64,000 bases of DNA from Rhizobium sp. FY34 (lineage in GTDB: Bacteria; Pseudomonadota; Alphaproteobacteria; Rhizobiales; Rhizobiaceae): the NCBI RefSeq assembly GCF_005222845.1, contig NZ_STFZ01000021.1, positions 1 through 64,000 of the forward strand, given 5' to 3'. Below are positions 55,684 through 64,000 of this stretch, one piece after another; position 1 is the first letter of the stretch; the number at the start of each line of letters is the position of its first letter. The position numbers were made by a program, and so were the translations under genes. A model generated the notes under the pieces. That model searched no databases. It was not told the DNA's origin and saw only the letters and a list, made by a program, of their open reading frames with translations.

Positions 55684-55887
55684 TCACAGATCAACGTCGA
55701 GGATCGCCATCTGGAAGTTGTAGGAGCGCTCATCGTCCTCGTCATCGACATAGATCACGCCGAGGAATTCGTCGCCCGCATAAACCTCTGCCGAATCGTC
55801 CTTGCGTGGGCGTGCCTTGACGACCATGGCCGGGTTGAACACCCGCTTGAAGTAGGCGTCGAGCTTCTTGATTTCGTCGGGTTTCAC
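55684..55887 (-). CDS. DUF3126 family protein
   Basis: The 67-residue acidic protein matches DUF3126: MKPDEIKKLDAYFKRVFN, MVVKARPRKDDSAEVY, GDEFLGVIYVDDEDDERSYNFQMAILDVDL, each in part. It is conserved in Rhizobiales beside cysE. Function is unknown. It has its own terminator. Confidence 0.85.
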   Translation of the reverse strand: MKPDEIKKLDAYFKRVFNPAMVVKARPRKDDSAEVYAGDEFLGVIYVDDEDDERSYNFQMAILDVDL

Positions 55888-55992
55888 TTGTGTTTCTCCG
55901 TCAGCGTTCGCGTTGCGGCGCTTTTGGCACGGGACAAAGGCGAAAGTAAAGAACGTCCGCCACTCATCCAGTCCAGATCGCCTGCCCTGCGA

Positions 55993-56817
55993 TCATTCTT
56001 CGGACCGCAAGATCTGGTCCATCAGGCGGGAGGGTTCGGAACACCCTGCTTCCCCGACCACTTTGGCCGGCACGCCGGCAACCGTGGTCTTGGGCGGAAC
56101 GGCCTTCAGCACGACAGAACCAGCCGCCACGCGTGAGCAATGGCCGATCTCGATATTGCCGAGGATCTTTGCGCCAGCACCGATCAGAACGCCATTGGCG
56201 ATCTTCGGATGCCGGTCGGCGCCCTCCTTGCCAGTGCCGCCCAGCGTAACACCGTGCAGTATAGAGACATTGTCGCCGATGACCGCCGTTTCGCCAACCA
56301 CGAAGCCAGTGGCGTGATCAAGGAAGATGCCCTTGCCGATACGGGCAGCCGGATTGATATCCGTCTGGAAAACCGAGGATGCGCGGCTCTGCAGATACAT
56401 GGCGAAATCACGCCGGTCGCGTTTCATCAGCCAATGAGCCAGCCGGTGCGTCTGGATGGCATGAAAGCCCTTGAAATAGAGGACGGGCTCGACAAACCGC
56501 AGGCATGCCGGATCACGATCGTAATAGGCCTGGATATCGACGCGCAGGATAGATCCCCATTCGGGCCAATCGGCCAGCATTTCCTCGAATGTCTGGCGCA
56601 GCAGCACCGCCTGCAGGTCCGGATGGTCCAGCCGTTCGCAGATCCGGTGAATGACGCAGTCTTCCAGCGAACGGTGGTTGAGCACCGTCGAATAGAGGAA
56701 AGCTGCGAGCACGGGATCCCTGTCTGCACCGCTCTTTGCTTCGTGGCGCAAGGTGTCCCAGATCGGATCGACGGAGGCTAGGGTCTCGGTCGTGCGGATA
56801 TCAGTGCGTGCCGCCAT
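55993..56817 (-). CDS. cysE: Serine O-acetyltransferase
   Basis: CysE makes O-acetylserine for cysteine synthesis. The 274-residue protein has an N-terminal helical domain (DPIWDTLRHEAKSGADRDPVLAAFLYSTVLNHRS, in part) and a C-terminal left-handed beta-helix with IGKGIFLDHATGFVVGETAVIGD carrying the catalytic Asp-His pair, and HGVTLGGTGKEG. The start at 56817 (MAARTD) is chosen. Confidence 0.94.
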   Translation of the reverse strand: MAARTDIRTTETLASVDPIWDTLRHEAKSGADRDPVLAAFLYSTVLNHRSLEDCVIHRICERLDHPDLQAVLLRQTFEEMLADWPEWGSILRVDIQAYYDRDPACLRFVEPVLYFKGFHAIQTHRLAHWLMKRDRRDFAMYLQSRASSVFQTDINPAARIGKGIFLDHATGFVVGETAVIGDNVSILHGVTLGGTGKEGADRHPKIANGVLIGAGAKILGNIEIGHCSRVAAGSVVLKAVPPKTTVAGVPAKVVGEAGCSEPSRLMDQILRSEE

Positions 56818-56901
56818 GGCAGTACCCTCGTTTGCGGGAGAGCCCATTATATAGAACAGTATTGCAAAAACGCCAATGCCGGCGAAACGGATGACCCGAC
56901 A

Positions 56902-57687
56902 TCAGCCTGTTGCCAGTTGGCTGTAGAAGTCCAGCACAGCCGCCTTGAACACCCGGTCGCCGACGGCCAGCATGTGGTCACGGTTGGGAATATCGATGGC
57001 CTGCGCATGTGGCATCAGCGCCGCCAGTTCCTGCGGTGAACCGGCAATATCGTCTTTGGTGCCAACGCCAATCAACGTCGGCGTTTCGATGCGGCCCATA
57101 TCGCTGCGCGCCACCAGATCGCGTGAGCCACGGATACAGGCGGCCAGAGCCTCGCGGTCGCTTTTCGTCTGGTCGGCAAAGGCCCGGAACATACGTCCAC
57201 GGGCATGCGTAACATCCTCCAGCGAGGGGGCAAGCAGCGCATCGGCGATCGGATCCCAGTCGCCGACGCCATCGGTCATGCCGATACCCAGCCCGCCCAG
57301 CACCAGTGAGCGCACGCGGTCCGGATAGGCAAGCGTGGCAAAGGTCGAGATGCGCGCCCCCATGGAATAGCCCATTAGATGGGCAGTCTTGACGCCCAGA
57401 TGGTCAAGCAGCGCCATAGCATCACCCGCCATAACGGAAGGATGATAGGCTTCCACCTCACGCGGCTTGTCGCTCGCGCCATGGCCGCGATTGTCGAGCG
57501 CGATCACCCGGTAACCCGCCTCGCCCAGCGTCTTCAACCAGCCCGGATAGACCCAGTTCACATTGGCTGTCGAGGCAAAGCCATGGATCAGCAGAACGGG
57601 CTCGCCGCCAGGATCACCTTGGTCGAAATAGGCCAGCTGCAGGTTCTCGTGGTGGAAACTGGAAAATTCGGGGGCATTGAGGTTCAT
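56902..57687 (-). CDS. Alpha/beta hydrolase
   Basis: The 261-residue alpha/beta hydrolase shows the oxyanion region VLLIHGFAST, the nucleophile elbow LMGYSMGARIS with Ser, a late Asp in GTKDDIAG and His in NRDHMLAVGD. The substrate is unknown. The start at 57687 (MNLNAPEF) follows AGGA. It is transcribed towards cysE, 85 bp away. Confidence 0.88.
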   Translation of the reverse strand: MNLNAPEFSSFHHENLQLAYFDQGDPGGEPVLLIHGFASTANVNWVYPGWLKTLGEAGYRVIALDNRGHGASDKPREVEAYHPSVMAGDAMALLDHLGVKTAHLMGYSMGARISTFATLAYPDRVRSLVLGGLGIGMTDGVGDWDPIADALLAPSLEDVTHARGRMFRAFADQTKSDREALAACIRGSRDLVARSDMGRIETPTLIGVGTKDDIAGSPQELAALMPHAQAIDIPNRDHMLAVGDRVFKAAVLDFYSQLATG

Positions 57688-57844
57688 GGGCACGGCTTCC
57701 TTTTGGTGCGCGATCATATGCGAAACAGTGCCGCGCTTGAACAGCACGCCCATGAAATTTCAGTGCAGGCCCGTGTTTCCCCTACACTTTCGCTTAGCAC
57801 CCCTATAGAGTCAGCGCCAAACGATCAGATCATTGGAGACGAAT

Positions 57845-58090
57845 ATGGCCGGTCACGGTATCCCCCATTTCCAGAACGACGGTGGACATCGCCTTATCGA
57901 GGTGGGCGTGAAGGAATTCATGTGCACCGGCGCTTCCGTGCCTTATGACCACCCGCATATCTACATCGACATGGGCGACGACAACGAAAAGGTCTGCTCC
58001 TATTGCTCGACGCTCTACCGTTATAACCCCGCCCTGAAAGCGGAACAGACCAATCCTCCAGGCTGCACCTTCCACGTCAAAGCCGCCTGA
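57845..58090 (+). CDS. Zinc-finger NDUFS6-like protein
   Basis: The 81-residue protein carries FMCTGASVPYDHPHIYIDMGDDNEKVCSYCSTLYRYNP (in part), the zf-CHCC pattern of the complex I subunit NDUFS6, with His and three Cys as likely zinc ligands. The ATG at 57845 is preceded by GGAGACGAAT. It is 13 bp before the monooxygenase gene. A role in complex I assembly is inferred from the family. Confidence 0.88.
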   Translation: MAGHGIPHFQNDGGHRLIEVGVKEFMCTGASVPYDHPHIYIDMGDDNEKVCSYCSTLYRYNPALKAEQTNPPGCTFHVKAA

Positions 58091-58103
58091 CCAGAGCCGA
58101 ATC

Positions 58104-59267
58104 ATGAATGTCGAAAATGCCGCGATCATAGGCGCGGGAATGGCTGGCCTGACGGCCGCTCTTGCGTTGTCTCGTCGCGGCATTTCCTGCCAGGTGATTG
58201 AGCAGGCGCCCTATCTGGCCGAAGTGGGCGCCGGCCTGCAGCTTTCGCCGAATGCAACGCGCATTCTTGGGCGGCTCGGTGTGCTGCCGCAACTGGAACA
58301 CGTCTGGACGGAACCGGACATGATTGCACTTGCATCGGGCCGCACGCTCGGGCGCATCGCTCATGTGCCGGTCGGACGGTCGGCACGCGAGCGCTGGCGT
58401 GCGCCTTATGGTGTTCTTCACCGCGGCACTCTCCAGACTGTGCTGAGCGCTGCCGTTTCGGCAGAACCTCTCTGCTCATTGCATCTTGGCCACCGCATCG
58501 ATCGCGCCGATCCCGCGACGGTTGCCGCAGTCACCGGCGTGACGCCGGACCTGATCATCGGTGCCGACGGTGTATGGTCGATGGTGCGGGAATCGATCAC
58601 CAATGCGCCGGAGCCGGATTTTTCCCGCAATGTCGCCTGGCGCTTCACCATAGCGTCCGAAGTTGCCCCGGATTTCCTGTCACCGTATTCGGTCACGGCC
58701 TTTCTCGGACCCTCGGCCCACATTGTATCCTATCCACTGCGCGAAATCGGCGGCTACAACATCGTGGCCATCGCCAGCGGCGTCGATCCGGGCCACACTT
58801 GGGAAGCCCATGGAGATACGCGGCAAAAGCAAATCCTGCTGGATCAGTTTCACGGCTGGCATCCCAAGGTGATCGACCTGCTGCGCGGCACGCAGGATGC
58901 AAAATTCTGGCCGCTCTATCAGGTCAGCAATGGCGCATGGCAGAATGGCCGCAACACGGTGCTTATCGGTGACGCAGCGCATGCGATGATGCCGTTTGCC
59001 GCACAAGGCGCTGCCATGGCAATCGAGGATGGTTGGCAACTGGCCTTGTGCCTATCGTCAGCCACAAGCCTGCCGGCAGCACTTGCGGCCTACGAATCGG
59101 TGCGCAAGGCCCGAATAGCCCGCGTGCGCCAGCGTGGCAGCTTCAACCGCTTTGCCTATCACCTGCGCGGCCCCCTGCGGTTTGGGCGTGATCTTGTGCT
59201 GTCGCTACGTCCGCCGCAATCGCTCGCGGCGGACATGGATTGGCTCTACGGTTACGAGGCCAGTTGA
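58104..59267 (+). CDS. FAD-dependent monooxygenase (salicylate hydroxylase-like)
   Basis: The 387-residue protein has the FAD motif AIIGAGMAGLTAALALSRRG at the N-terminus, DLIIGADGVWSMVR in the centre and the second FAD motif VLIGDAAHAMMPFAAQGAAMAIEDG, as in group A aromatic hydroxylases. The substrate cannot be inferred. It is convergent with metC, ending next to the metC stop. Confidence 0.88.
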   Translation: MNVENAAIIGAGMAGLTAALALSRRGISCQVIEQAPYLAEVGAGLQLSPNATRILGRLGVLPQLEHVWTEPDMIALASGRTLGRIAHVPVGRSARERWRAPYGVLHRGTLQTVLSAAVSAEPLCSLHLGHRIDRADPATVAAVTGVTPDLIIGADGVWSMVRESITNAPEPDFSRNVAWRFTIASEVAPDFLSPYSVTAFLGPSAHIVSYPLREIGGYNIVAIASGVDPGHTWEAHGDTRQKQILLDQFHGWHPKVIDLLRGTQDAKFWPLYQVSNGAWQNGRNTVLIGDAAHAMMPFAAQGAAMAIEDGWQLALCLSSATSLPAALAAYESVRKARIARVRQRGSFNRFAYHLRGPLRFGRDLVLSLRPPQSLAADMDWLYGYEAS

Positions 59268-60458
59268 TCAGGCTTTTGCCATGGCGGCAAAACCGTTTTC
59301 GAGATCCGCCTTCAGGTCGGCGACATCCTCAAGCCCGATCTGAAGGCGGATGACCGGCCCCTCACTGGGCGCCTTGCAGATGGTGCGGTCGCTCAGATTG
59401 ACATGCACTGCAAGGCTCTCATAACCGCCCCAGGAATAGCCAAGGCCGAAGAGGGACAGCGCATCCAGGAATGCATGCGCCTTGCGCTTGAAATCATCCT
59501 CGTGATCGACCTTCAGCACAATCGAGAAGACACCCGTGGCACCCTTGAAATCACGCTTCCAGATCGCGTGTCCCGGAAAGCTTTCGAGCGCCGGGTGCAG
59601 GACGCGCACCACGTCATTGCGCTCCTCCAGAAAGCGGGCGATATCGAGGGCGCTTTTCTGATGATGGGCAAGTCGAACGCCCATGGTGCGCAGGCCGCGC
59701 AGAATCTGATAGCTGTCATCAGGCGAGCCGCAGGTGCCCAGTGTGAGTTGTGCCTCCTGCAGGCGGGGCCAGTGCTTTTCGTTGGCAGACACCGATCCCA
59801 TGATGATATCGGAATGGCCGGACGGGTACTTCGTCGTGGCATGCATGGACACATCGACGCCGAAATCGAGCGCCCGGAAGTAGAGCGGCGTTGCCCATGT
59901 ATTGTCCATGGTGACGACGCAATCATGCCGGTGCGCCGCATCGGCGATGGCACGAATATCCTGCATTTCGAACGTGTTGGAGCCCGGAGCCTCGGTATGC
60001 ACTAGCTTCGTGTTCGGACGGATCAGCGCTTCGATACCCGCACCGACCAACGGATCGTAATACTCGATCTCCACGCCCATCCGGGTCAGCATCGTATCGC
60101 AGAAGTGCCGGCAGGGATGATAGACAGAATCGACGATCAGCGCATGGTCGCCGGCTGACAGATAGGCGAGGAAAGGCACGGTAATCGCCGCCAGTCCCGA
60201 TGGCACCAGAATGGTGCCGGCCGAGCCCTCCAGGGCATTCAGCGCGTCGCACAGAGCATCTGTCGTCGGCGTCCCGCGTGTCCCGTAACTATATTTCTGT
60301 GCCCGCGTCTCCATGGTCTTGCAATCGGGGAATAGGACCGTGGACGCATGAACGACCGGCGGATTCACAAAACCGTGATAGCTCATAGGATCATGTCCCA
60401 GATGAGCAAGGCGCGTGTTGTCGCCGGCATTGGCCAGGGTGAAGGCTTTGTCTTTCAT
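59268..60458 (-). CDS. metC: Cystathionine beta-lyase
   Basis: MetC cleaves cystathionine to homocysteine in methionine synthesis. The 396-residue Cys/Met-metabolism PLP enzyme shows YSYGTRGTPTTDALCDALNALEG, GLAAITVPFLAYLS, VVTMDNTWATPLYF and the Schiff-base Lys in SMHATTKYPSGHSDIIMG. The start at 60458 (MKDKAF) is chosen to match family length. It is divergent from aapJ, an arrangement reported for Rhizobium leguminosarum. Confidence 0.94.
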   Translation of the reverse strand: MKDKAFTLANAGDNTRLAHLGHDPMSYHGFVNPPVVHASTVLFPDCKTMETRAQKYSYGTRGTPTTDALCDALNALEGSAGTILVPSGLAAITVPFLAYLSAGDHALIVDSVYHPCRHFCDTMLTRMGVEIEYYDPLVGAGIEALIRPNTKLVHTEAPGSNTFEMQDIRAIADAAHRHDCVVTMDNTWATPLYFRALDFGVDVSMHATTKYPSGHSDIIMGSVSANEKHWPRLQEAQLTLGTCGSPDDSYQILRGLRTMGVRLAHHQKSALDIARFLEERNDVVRVLHPALESFPGHAIWKRDFKGATGVFSIVLKVDHEDDFKRKAHAFLDALSLFGLGYSWGGYESLAVHVNLSDRTICKAPSEGPVIRLQIGLEDVADLKADLENGFAAMAKA

Positions 60459-60816
60459 AAGGAAACAGGCTTTCGCAATTGTGATTGCGAAGTTTTGGCG
60501 GCTCGCGGGAGGCTGGTCAAGCCCAGCCTGACAGATCAGGAGCAAGTTTACACACAGCCACAACGTACGGCTGTCTTCAGTTTAGGCAGCGACTGCACAA
60601 AACCATACACCTTGCGTAATATATCACCACTCCACGGCAATTTGTCGGATTTGAGGCGCTAATTTAAAGTGCAAGACTTGACCCCTGCCCATATTTCCGA
60701 CTGTGATAGTGCCAGCTCGTTCCGGGAGGCCTTACGAGCGGCCTGCCCCAGCCGACATCTGGTTGGGCGGGGAGGCTTTGGGTCGATCAAAAAACAAGAG
60801 ACAAAGGTTGGGAAAA
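60459..60816. promoter_or_regulatory. metC-aapJ divergent promoter region
   Basis: The 358-bp gap between divergent metC and aapJ should carry both promoters. A small hairpin GGCTGG/CCAGCC occurs near 60510-60530. No SAM riboswitch pattern or clear sigma-54 site was recognised. The aapJ ribosome site is a weak GGTTGGGA-type stretch. Confidence 0.35.
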
Positions 60817-61842
60817 ATGAAAAAGACAATTCTGTCAGCTGCGATTGGCGCGGCAGTACTGGGCGCTGCCTCGACTGCATCCGCTGCCACGCTTGACTCC
60901 GTGAAGGCAAAGGGCTTCGTGCAATGCGTCGTCAACACCGGCCTGGCCGGCTTTGCCGCTCCGGATGCCTCTGGCAACTGGACTGGCTTCGACGTTGACT
61001 ACTGCAAGGCCGTATCGGCTGCGATCTTTGCCGACGCAACCAAGGTCAAGTACACTCCGACCACGGGCCAGACCCGCTTTCCGGCCCTGCAGTCCGGTGA
61101 AGGCGACGTTCTGTTCCGCAACACCACGTGGACCATCAGCCGCGACACAGCACTCGGCTTCAACTTCCGCACCGTCAACTACTATGACGGTCAGGGTTTC
61201 ATGGTTCCCAAGAGCCTCAATGTGAAGTCGGCTCTCGAGCTGTCCGGCGCTGCTGTCTGCGTACAGTCCGGCACCACGACCGAGCTCAACCTTGCCGACT
61301 ACTTCAAGGCCAATAACCTGCAGTACAACCCGGTCGTCTTCGAAAAGTTCGAAGAAGTGAACGCCGCCTATGCTGCCGGCCGTTGCGACGTCTACACCAC
61401 CGACCAGTCCGGCCTTTATGCCGTTCGCCTCGGCCTGACCAACCCGGATGACCACGTCGTTCTTCCGGAAATCATCTCCAAGGAGCCGCTTGGCCCGGCC
61501 GTTCGCCAGGGCGACGACCAGTGGTTCGACATCGTATCCTGGACGCATTACGCGCTGATCCAGGCTGAAGAGTTCGGCATCACGCAGGCCAATGTTGACG
61601 AAATCCGCAAGACCACGACCAACCCGGACATCAAGCGCTTCCTCGGCGTTGAAAAGGACAGCAAGATCGGTACCGATCTCGGTCTGACCAATGACTGGGC
61701 CTACAATATCATCAAGGGCGTCGGTAACTACGGCGAAATCTTCGAGCGCAATATCGGCAAGGGCTCGGCCCTGAAGATCGAACGCGGCCTGAATGCTCTG
61801 TGGTCCAAGGGTGGCCTGCAATACGCACCGCCGATCCGTTAA
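60817..61842 (+). CDS. aapJ: General L-amino acid ABC transporter binding protein AapJ
   Basis: AapJ delivers many L-amino acids to the AapQM channel. The 341-residue protein has a signal peptide (MKKTILSAAIGAAVLGAASTASAAT) and an SBP_bac_3 domain: VNTGLAGFAAPDASGNWTGFDVDYCKAVSAAIF, FPALQSGEGDVLFRNTTWTISRDTALGFNF and GRCDVYTTDQSGLYAVRLGLTNPDDHVVLPE, each in part. It is followed by a hairpin before aapQ. Confidence 0.95.
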   Translation: MKKTILSAAIGAAVLGAASTASAATLDSVKAKGFVQCVVNTGLAGFAAPDASGNWTGFDVDYCKAVSAAIFADATKVKYTPTTGQTRFPALQSGEGDVLFRNTTWTISRDTALGFNFRTVNYYDGQGFMVPKSLNVKSALELSGAAVCVQSGTTTELNLADYFKANNLQYNPVVFEKFEEVNAAYAAGRCDVYTTDQSGLYAVRLGLTNPDDHVVLPEIISKEPLGPAVRQGDDQWFDIVSWTHYALIQAEEFGITQANVDEIRKTTTNPDIKRFLGVEKDSKIGTDLGLTNDWAYNIIKGVGNYGEIFERNIGKGSALKIERGLNALWSKGGLQYAPPIR

Positions 61843-61863
61843 TCGGCTGTTTTACGGACGAAA

Positions 61864-61886
61864 GCGAGGCGGCCACACCGCCTCGC
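61864..61886 (+). other. Stem-loop between aapJ and aapQ
   Basis: GCGAGGCGG (61864-61872) and CCGCCTCGC (61878-61886) form a perfect 9-bp stem with a 5-base loop, 22 bp after the aapJ stop. Without a T tract it is more likely an mRNA-stabilising or partial-termination element, raising aapJ over the permease genes, than a full terminator. Confidence 0.7.
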
Positions 61887-61946
61887 ATACCACCTCGGCA
61901 TAATAGAAAATAACGGCCTTAAGGCCTTGCGGGGAAATTGGCACGC

Positions 61947-63140
61947 ATGACCGACCATGCCATAAATGCGCCCACCAAAGGACGCGATCTCCGATCTTTG
62001 ATCTACGATCCCAAGGTTCGGAGTATCTTTTTTCAGATCGCGACAGCGGTAATCCTGACGTTTTTCGTCCTCGAGATTTACCACAACGTCACCACCAACC
62101 TGCAGCAGTCGAACACTGCCTCCGGTTACGCTTTTCTCAACAGCCGGGCTGGCTTTGATATCGGCCAGTCCCTCATCGCCTATACCAGCGATTCCACCTA
62201 TGGCCGCGCCATTATCGTCGGCCTGTTGAATACGCTGATGATCGCCTTCTGCGGCATTATCACGGCCACGATCCTCGGCTTTCTGGTCGGCCTTGGCCGC
62301 CTGTCGAAGAACTGGCTGATTGCCAAGCTGTGCACCGTCTATGTCGAAGTGTTCCGCAACATTCCGCCGCTCCTGGTGATCTTCTTCTGGTATTCGGGCG
62401 TTCTGTCGACATTGCCGCAGCCGCGTGATGCCATCCAGATCCCCGGCAGCATCTTCCTGAGCAATCGCGGCCTCACCTTCCCCAAGCCGATCTGGGGCGA
62501 CGGCTCCGGCCTCATTCTCATCGGTCTGGCCGCAGCAATCGTTGCCGCCTTCGCCATTTCCCGCTGGGCAAAGGCGCGCCAGATGGCAACGGGAAAGCAA
62601 TTTCCGGTTGGCTGGACCACGCTCGGCCTTCTGATCGGCCTTCCGCTGATCGGTTTCCTCGCGGCTGGCGCACCGTTGACCTTCGATATTCCCGTCGAAG
62701 GCCGTTTCAATCTTTCGGGCGGCGCTGTCGTTGCACCGGAATTCGTGGCGCTCTATCTGGCGCTTTCCTTCTACACAGCCTCGTTCATTGCCGAAATTAT
62801 CCGCGCGGGTATCCGGTCCGTGTCGAAGGGACAGAGCGAGGCAGCCTTTGCGCTCGGTCTGCAACCCTCGCACACGACCCGTCTCGTCGTGGTGCCGCAG
62901 GCTATGCGCATCATCATCCCACCCTTGACCAGCCAGTATCTGAACCTGACGAAGAATTCGTCGCTCGGTATCGCGATCGGTTTCCCCGATCTCGTCTCGA
63001 CCGGCGGAACGACGTTGAACCAGACCGGCCAGGCCGTGGAAGTCGTTGCAATCTGGCTCGTGGTATATTTGAGCATCAGCATTGCCACCTCCCTGTTCAT
63101 GAACTGGTTCAACGCCAAAATGGCATTGGTGGAGCGCTAA
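61947..63140 (+). CDS. aapQ: General L-amino acid ABC transporter permease AapQ
   Basis: The 397-residue inner-membrane protein is much longer than usual polar amino acid permeases because of a large insert between the first helices, as is typical of AapQ/BztB. It has IIVGLLNTLMIAFCGIITATILGFLVG, YVEVFRNIPPLLVIFF and the EAA loop QSEAAFALGLQPSHTTRLVVVPQAMRIIIPP, each in part. A TTG at 61938 is an alternative start. Confidence 0.93.
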   Translation: MTDHAINAPTKGRDLRSLIYDPKVRSIFFQIATAVILTFFVLEIYHNVTTNLQQSNTASGYAFLNSRAGFDIGQSLIAYTSDSTYGRAIIVGLLNTLMIAFCGIITATILGFLVGLGRLSKNWLIAKLCTVYVEVFRNIPPLLVIFFWYSGVLSTLPQPRDAIQIPGSIFLSNRGLTFPKPIWGDGSGLILIGLAAAIVAAFAISRWAKARQMATGKQFPVGWTTLGLLIGLPLIGFLAAGAPLTFDIPVEGRFNLSGGAVVAPEFVALYLALSFYTASFIAEIIRAGIRSVSKGQSEAAFALGLQPSHTTRLVVVPQAMRIIIPPLTSQYLNLTKNSSLGIAIGFPDLVSTGGTTLNQTGQAVEVVAIWLVVYLSISIATSLFMNWFNAKMALVER

Positions 63141-63143
63141 GAC

Positions 63144-64000
63144 ATGGCCACGCGAAAAATCACTTTTGTCCGCGACAGCATGCTGCCGCCACAACCTGCT
63201 CCCCAGGCGTCCGGCAATTCCGCCGCCTGGGTGCGCGCCAATCTTCTGGCCACGCCGAAAGACGTGGTCATGACCCTCTTGGCCCTGGCTCTTCTGGCCT
63301 ATATGCTGCCCGGAATGATCAACTGGCTGTTTATCGAGGCCAGCTGGTTCGGATCGGACCGCTCGGTCTGCGCCACCATTGCCCAGGGCGGCATTCAGCC
63401 GAATGGCTGGCACGGGGCCTGCTGGGCCTTTGTGGAAGACCGCTTCGCGCAGTTTGTCTTCGGCCGTTATCCACTTGAAGAGCGCTGGCGCGTTCTTTTG
63501 ACGCTTGCGCTCTTCGTCGCACTACTCATTCCGGTTCTGATGCCAAAGGCGCCACGCAAGGGCCTGAATGCGCTCCTGCTCTTCGTTGTCTTTCCTGTCG
63601 TTGCCTTCTTTCTTCTGCATGGCGGTTTTGGCCTGTCGGAAGTGGAAACGCCGCTCTGGGGCGGATTGATGGTCACGCTGATCCTGTCCTTTGTCGGGAT
63701 TGCCGTATCACTGCCGCTCGGCATCCTTCTGGCGCTCGGGCGCCGGTCAAAAATGCCGGTGATCAAGACGATCTGCGTCGTCTTCATCGAAGTGATCCGT
63801 GGCGTACCGCTGATTACGGTTCTGTTCATGGCCAATGTCATGTTGCCACTCTTCCTGCCCACAGGCTGGACGATCGACAACTTCCTGCGTGCACTGGTCG
63901 GTGTCGCCCTGTTTGCCTCGGCCTATATGGCCGAAGTCATTCGCGGCGGCTTGCAGGCCATTCCGAAAGGACAGACGGAAGGCGCTGAATCGCTGGGCCT
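63144..64000 (+). CDS. aapM: General L-amino acid ABC transporter permease AapM (partial)
   Basis: The frame starts 3 bp after aapQ and remains open to the window end, giving 285 residues of the N-terminal part. Visible features are several membrane helices, [54 protein letters not shown] and the start of the EAA loop [14 protein letters not shown]. The full AapM of about 385 residues and the ATPase AapP would lie just beyond the edge. Confidence 0.93.
   Translation, partial: MATRKITFVRDSMLPPQPAPQASGNSAAWVRANLLATPKDVVMTLLALALLAYMLPGMINWLFIEASWFGSDRSVCATIAQGGIQPNGWHGACWAFVEDRFAQFVFGRYPLEERWRVLLTLALFVALLIPVLMPKAPRKGLNALLLFVVFPVVAFFLLHGGFGLSEVETPLWGGLMVTLILSFVGIAVSLPLGILLALGRRSKMPVIKTICVVFIEVIRGVPLITVLFMANVMLPLFLPTGWTIDNFLRALVGVALFASAYMAEVIRGGLQAIPKGQTEGAESLG

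Noticed and set aside
60459..60816. Possible SAM riboswitch in front of metC
   Set aside because: No recognisable SAM-I or SAM-II conserved core or pseudoknot pattern was found by eye.

Overview
This window looks like the chromosome of a Rhizobiaceae alphaproteobacterium (Agrobacterium, Rhizobium or a close relative). The grounds are the lexA-comEC-gltA neighbourhood, the lpxB-lpxI-lpxA-fabZ-lpxD-bamA-rseP-cdsA-uppS-frr-pyrH-tsf-rpsB cluster, a metC gene divergent from aapJQM, NDUFS4-like and NDUFS6-like respiratory proteins, a GAAC-N7-GAAC SOS box, and a class I PHA synthase with a phasin. No species name can be defended from the sequence alone.

Layout. 1-1475: the left end of a BcepMu/Mu-like transposable prophage (start of transposase A, a gp16-type regulator, a divergent repressor, and transposase-binding repeats). 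It ends about 30-40 bp before the lexA promoter. 1562-6449: lexA, comEC and gltA. 6450-31356: a block of about 25 kb lying between gltA and lpxB. It holds tRNA-Arg, tRNA-Pro and two identical tRNA-Glu genes, recJ, hom, an alaC-like aminotransferase, phaC, sfsA, map, radC, a peptide-type ABC transporter operon with gamma-glutamyltransferase and a GntR regulator, and sthA. 31393-31625: a junction where a 3' fragment of lpxB is joined to a 3' fragment of gltA. 31707-32591: a solitary APH-family kinase. 32687-45821: the lipid A, outer membrane and translation cluster, all on the minus strand. 46246-58090: mixed housekeeping genes (a P-loop kinase, an EipB-like protein, RidA, a GDPD, a FemAB/GNAT-like protein, HIT, AzlCD, ClpAS, phasin, CysE, a hydrolase and a zinc-finger protein). 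58104-64000: a FAD monooxygenase, metC, and aapJ-aapQ-aapM, with aapM cut by the window edge.

How the genes work together. LpxA, FabZ, LpxD, LpxI and LpxB carry out early lipid A and fatty acid steps. BamA and RseP assemble and monitor the outer membrane, and CdsA and UppS supply phospholipid and undecaprenyl precursors. Frr, PyrH, Tsf and RpsB serve translation and UMP supply. ClpS feeds N-degron substrates to ClpA. PhaC and phasin make and coat PHA granules. The GntR-ABC-GGT-DUF1028 operon probably imports and cuts gamma-glutamyl or other peptides inside the cell. AapJQM is the general L-amino acid importer.

Most of the window is ordinary core chromosome. The most notable signals are the Mu-like phage end against the lexA promoter, the scrambled lpxB'/gltA' junction, the palindromes around the GntR gene, and a terminator hairpin inside the signal-peptide codons of a DUF192 gene. 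No clear undescribed defence or biosynthetic system was found.
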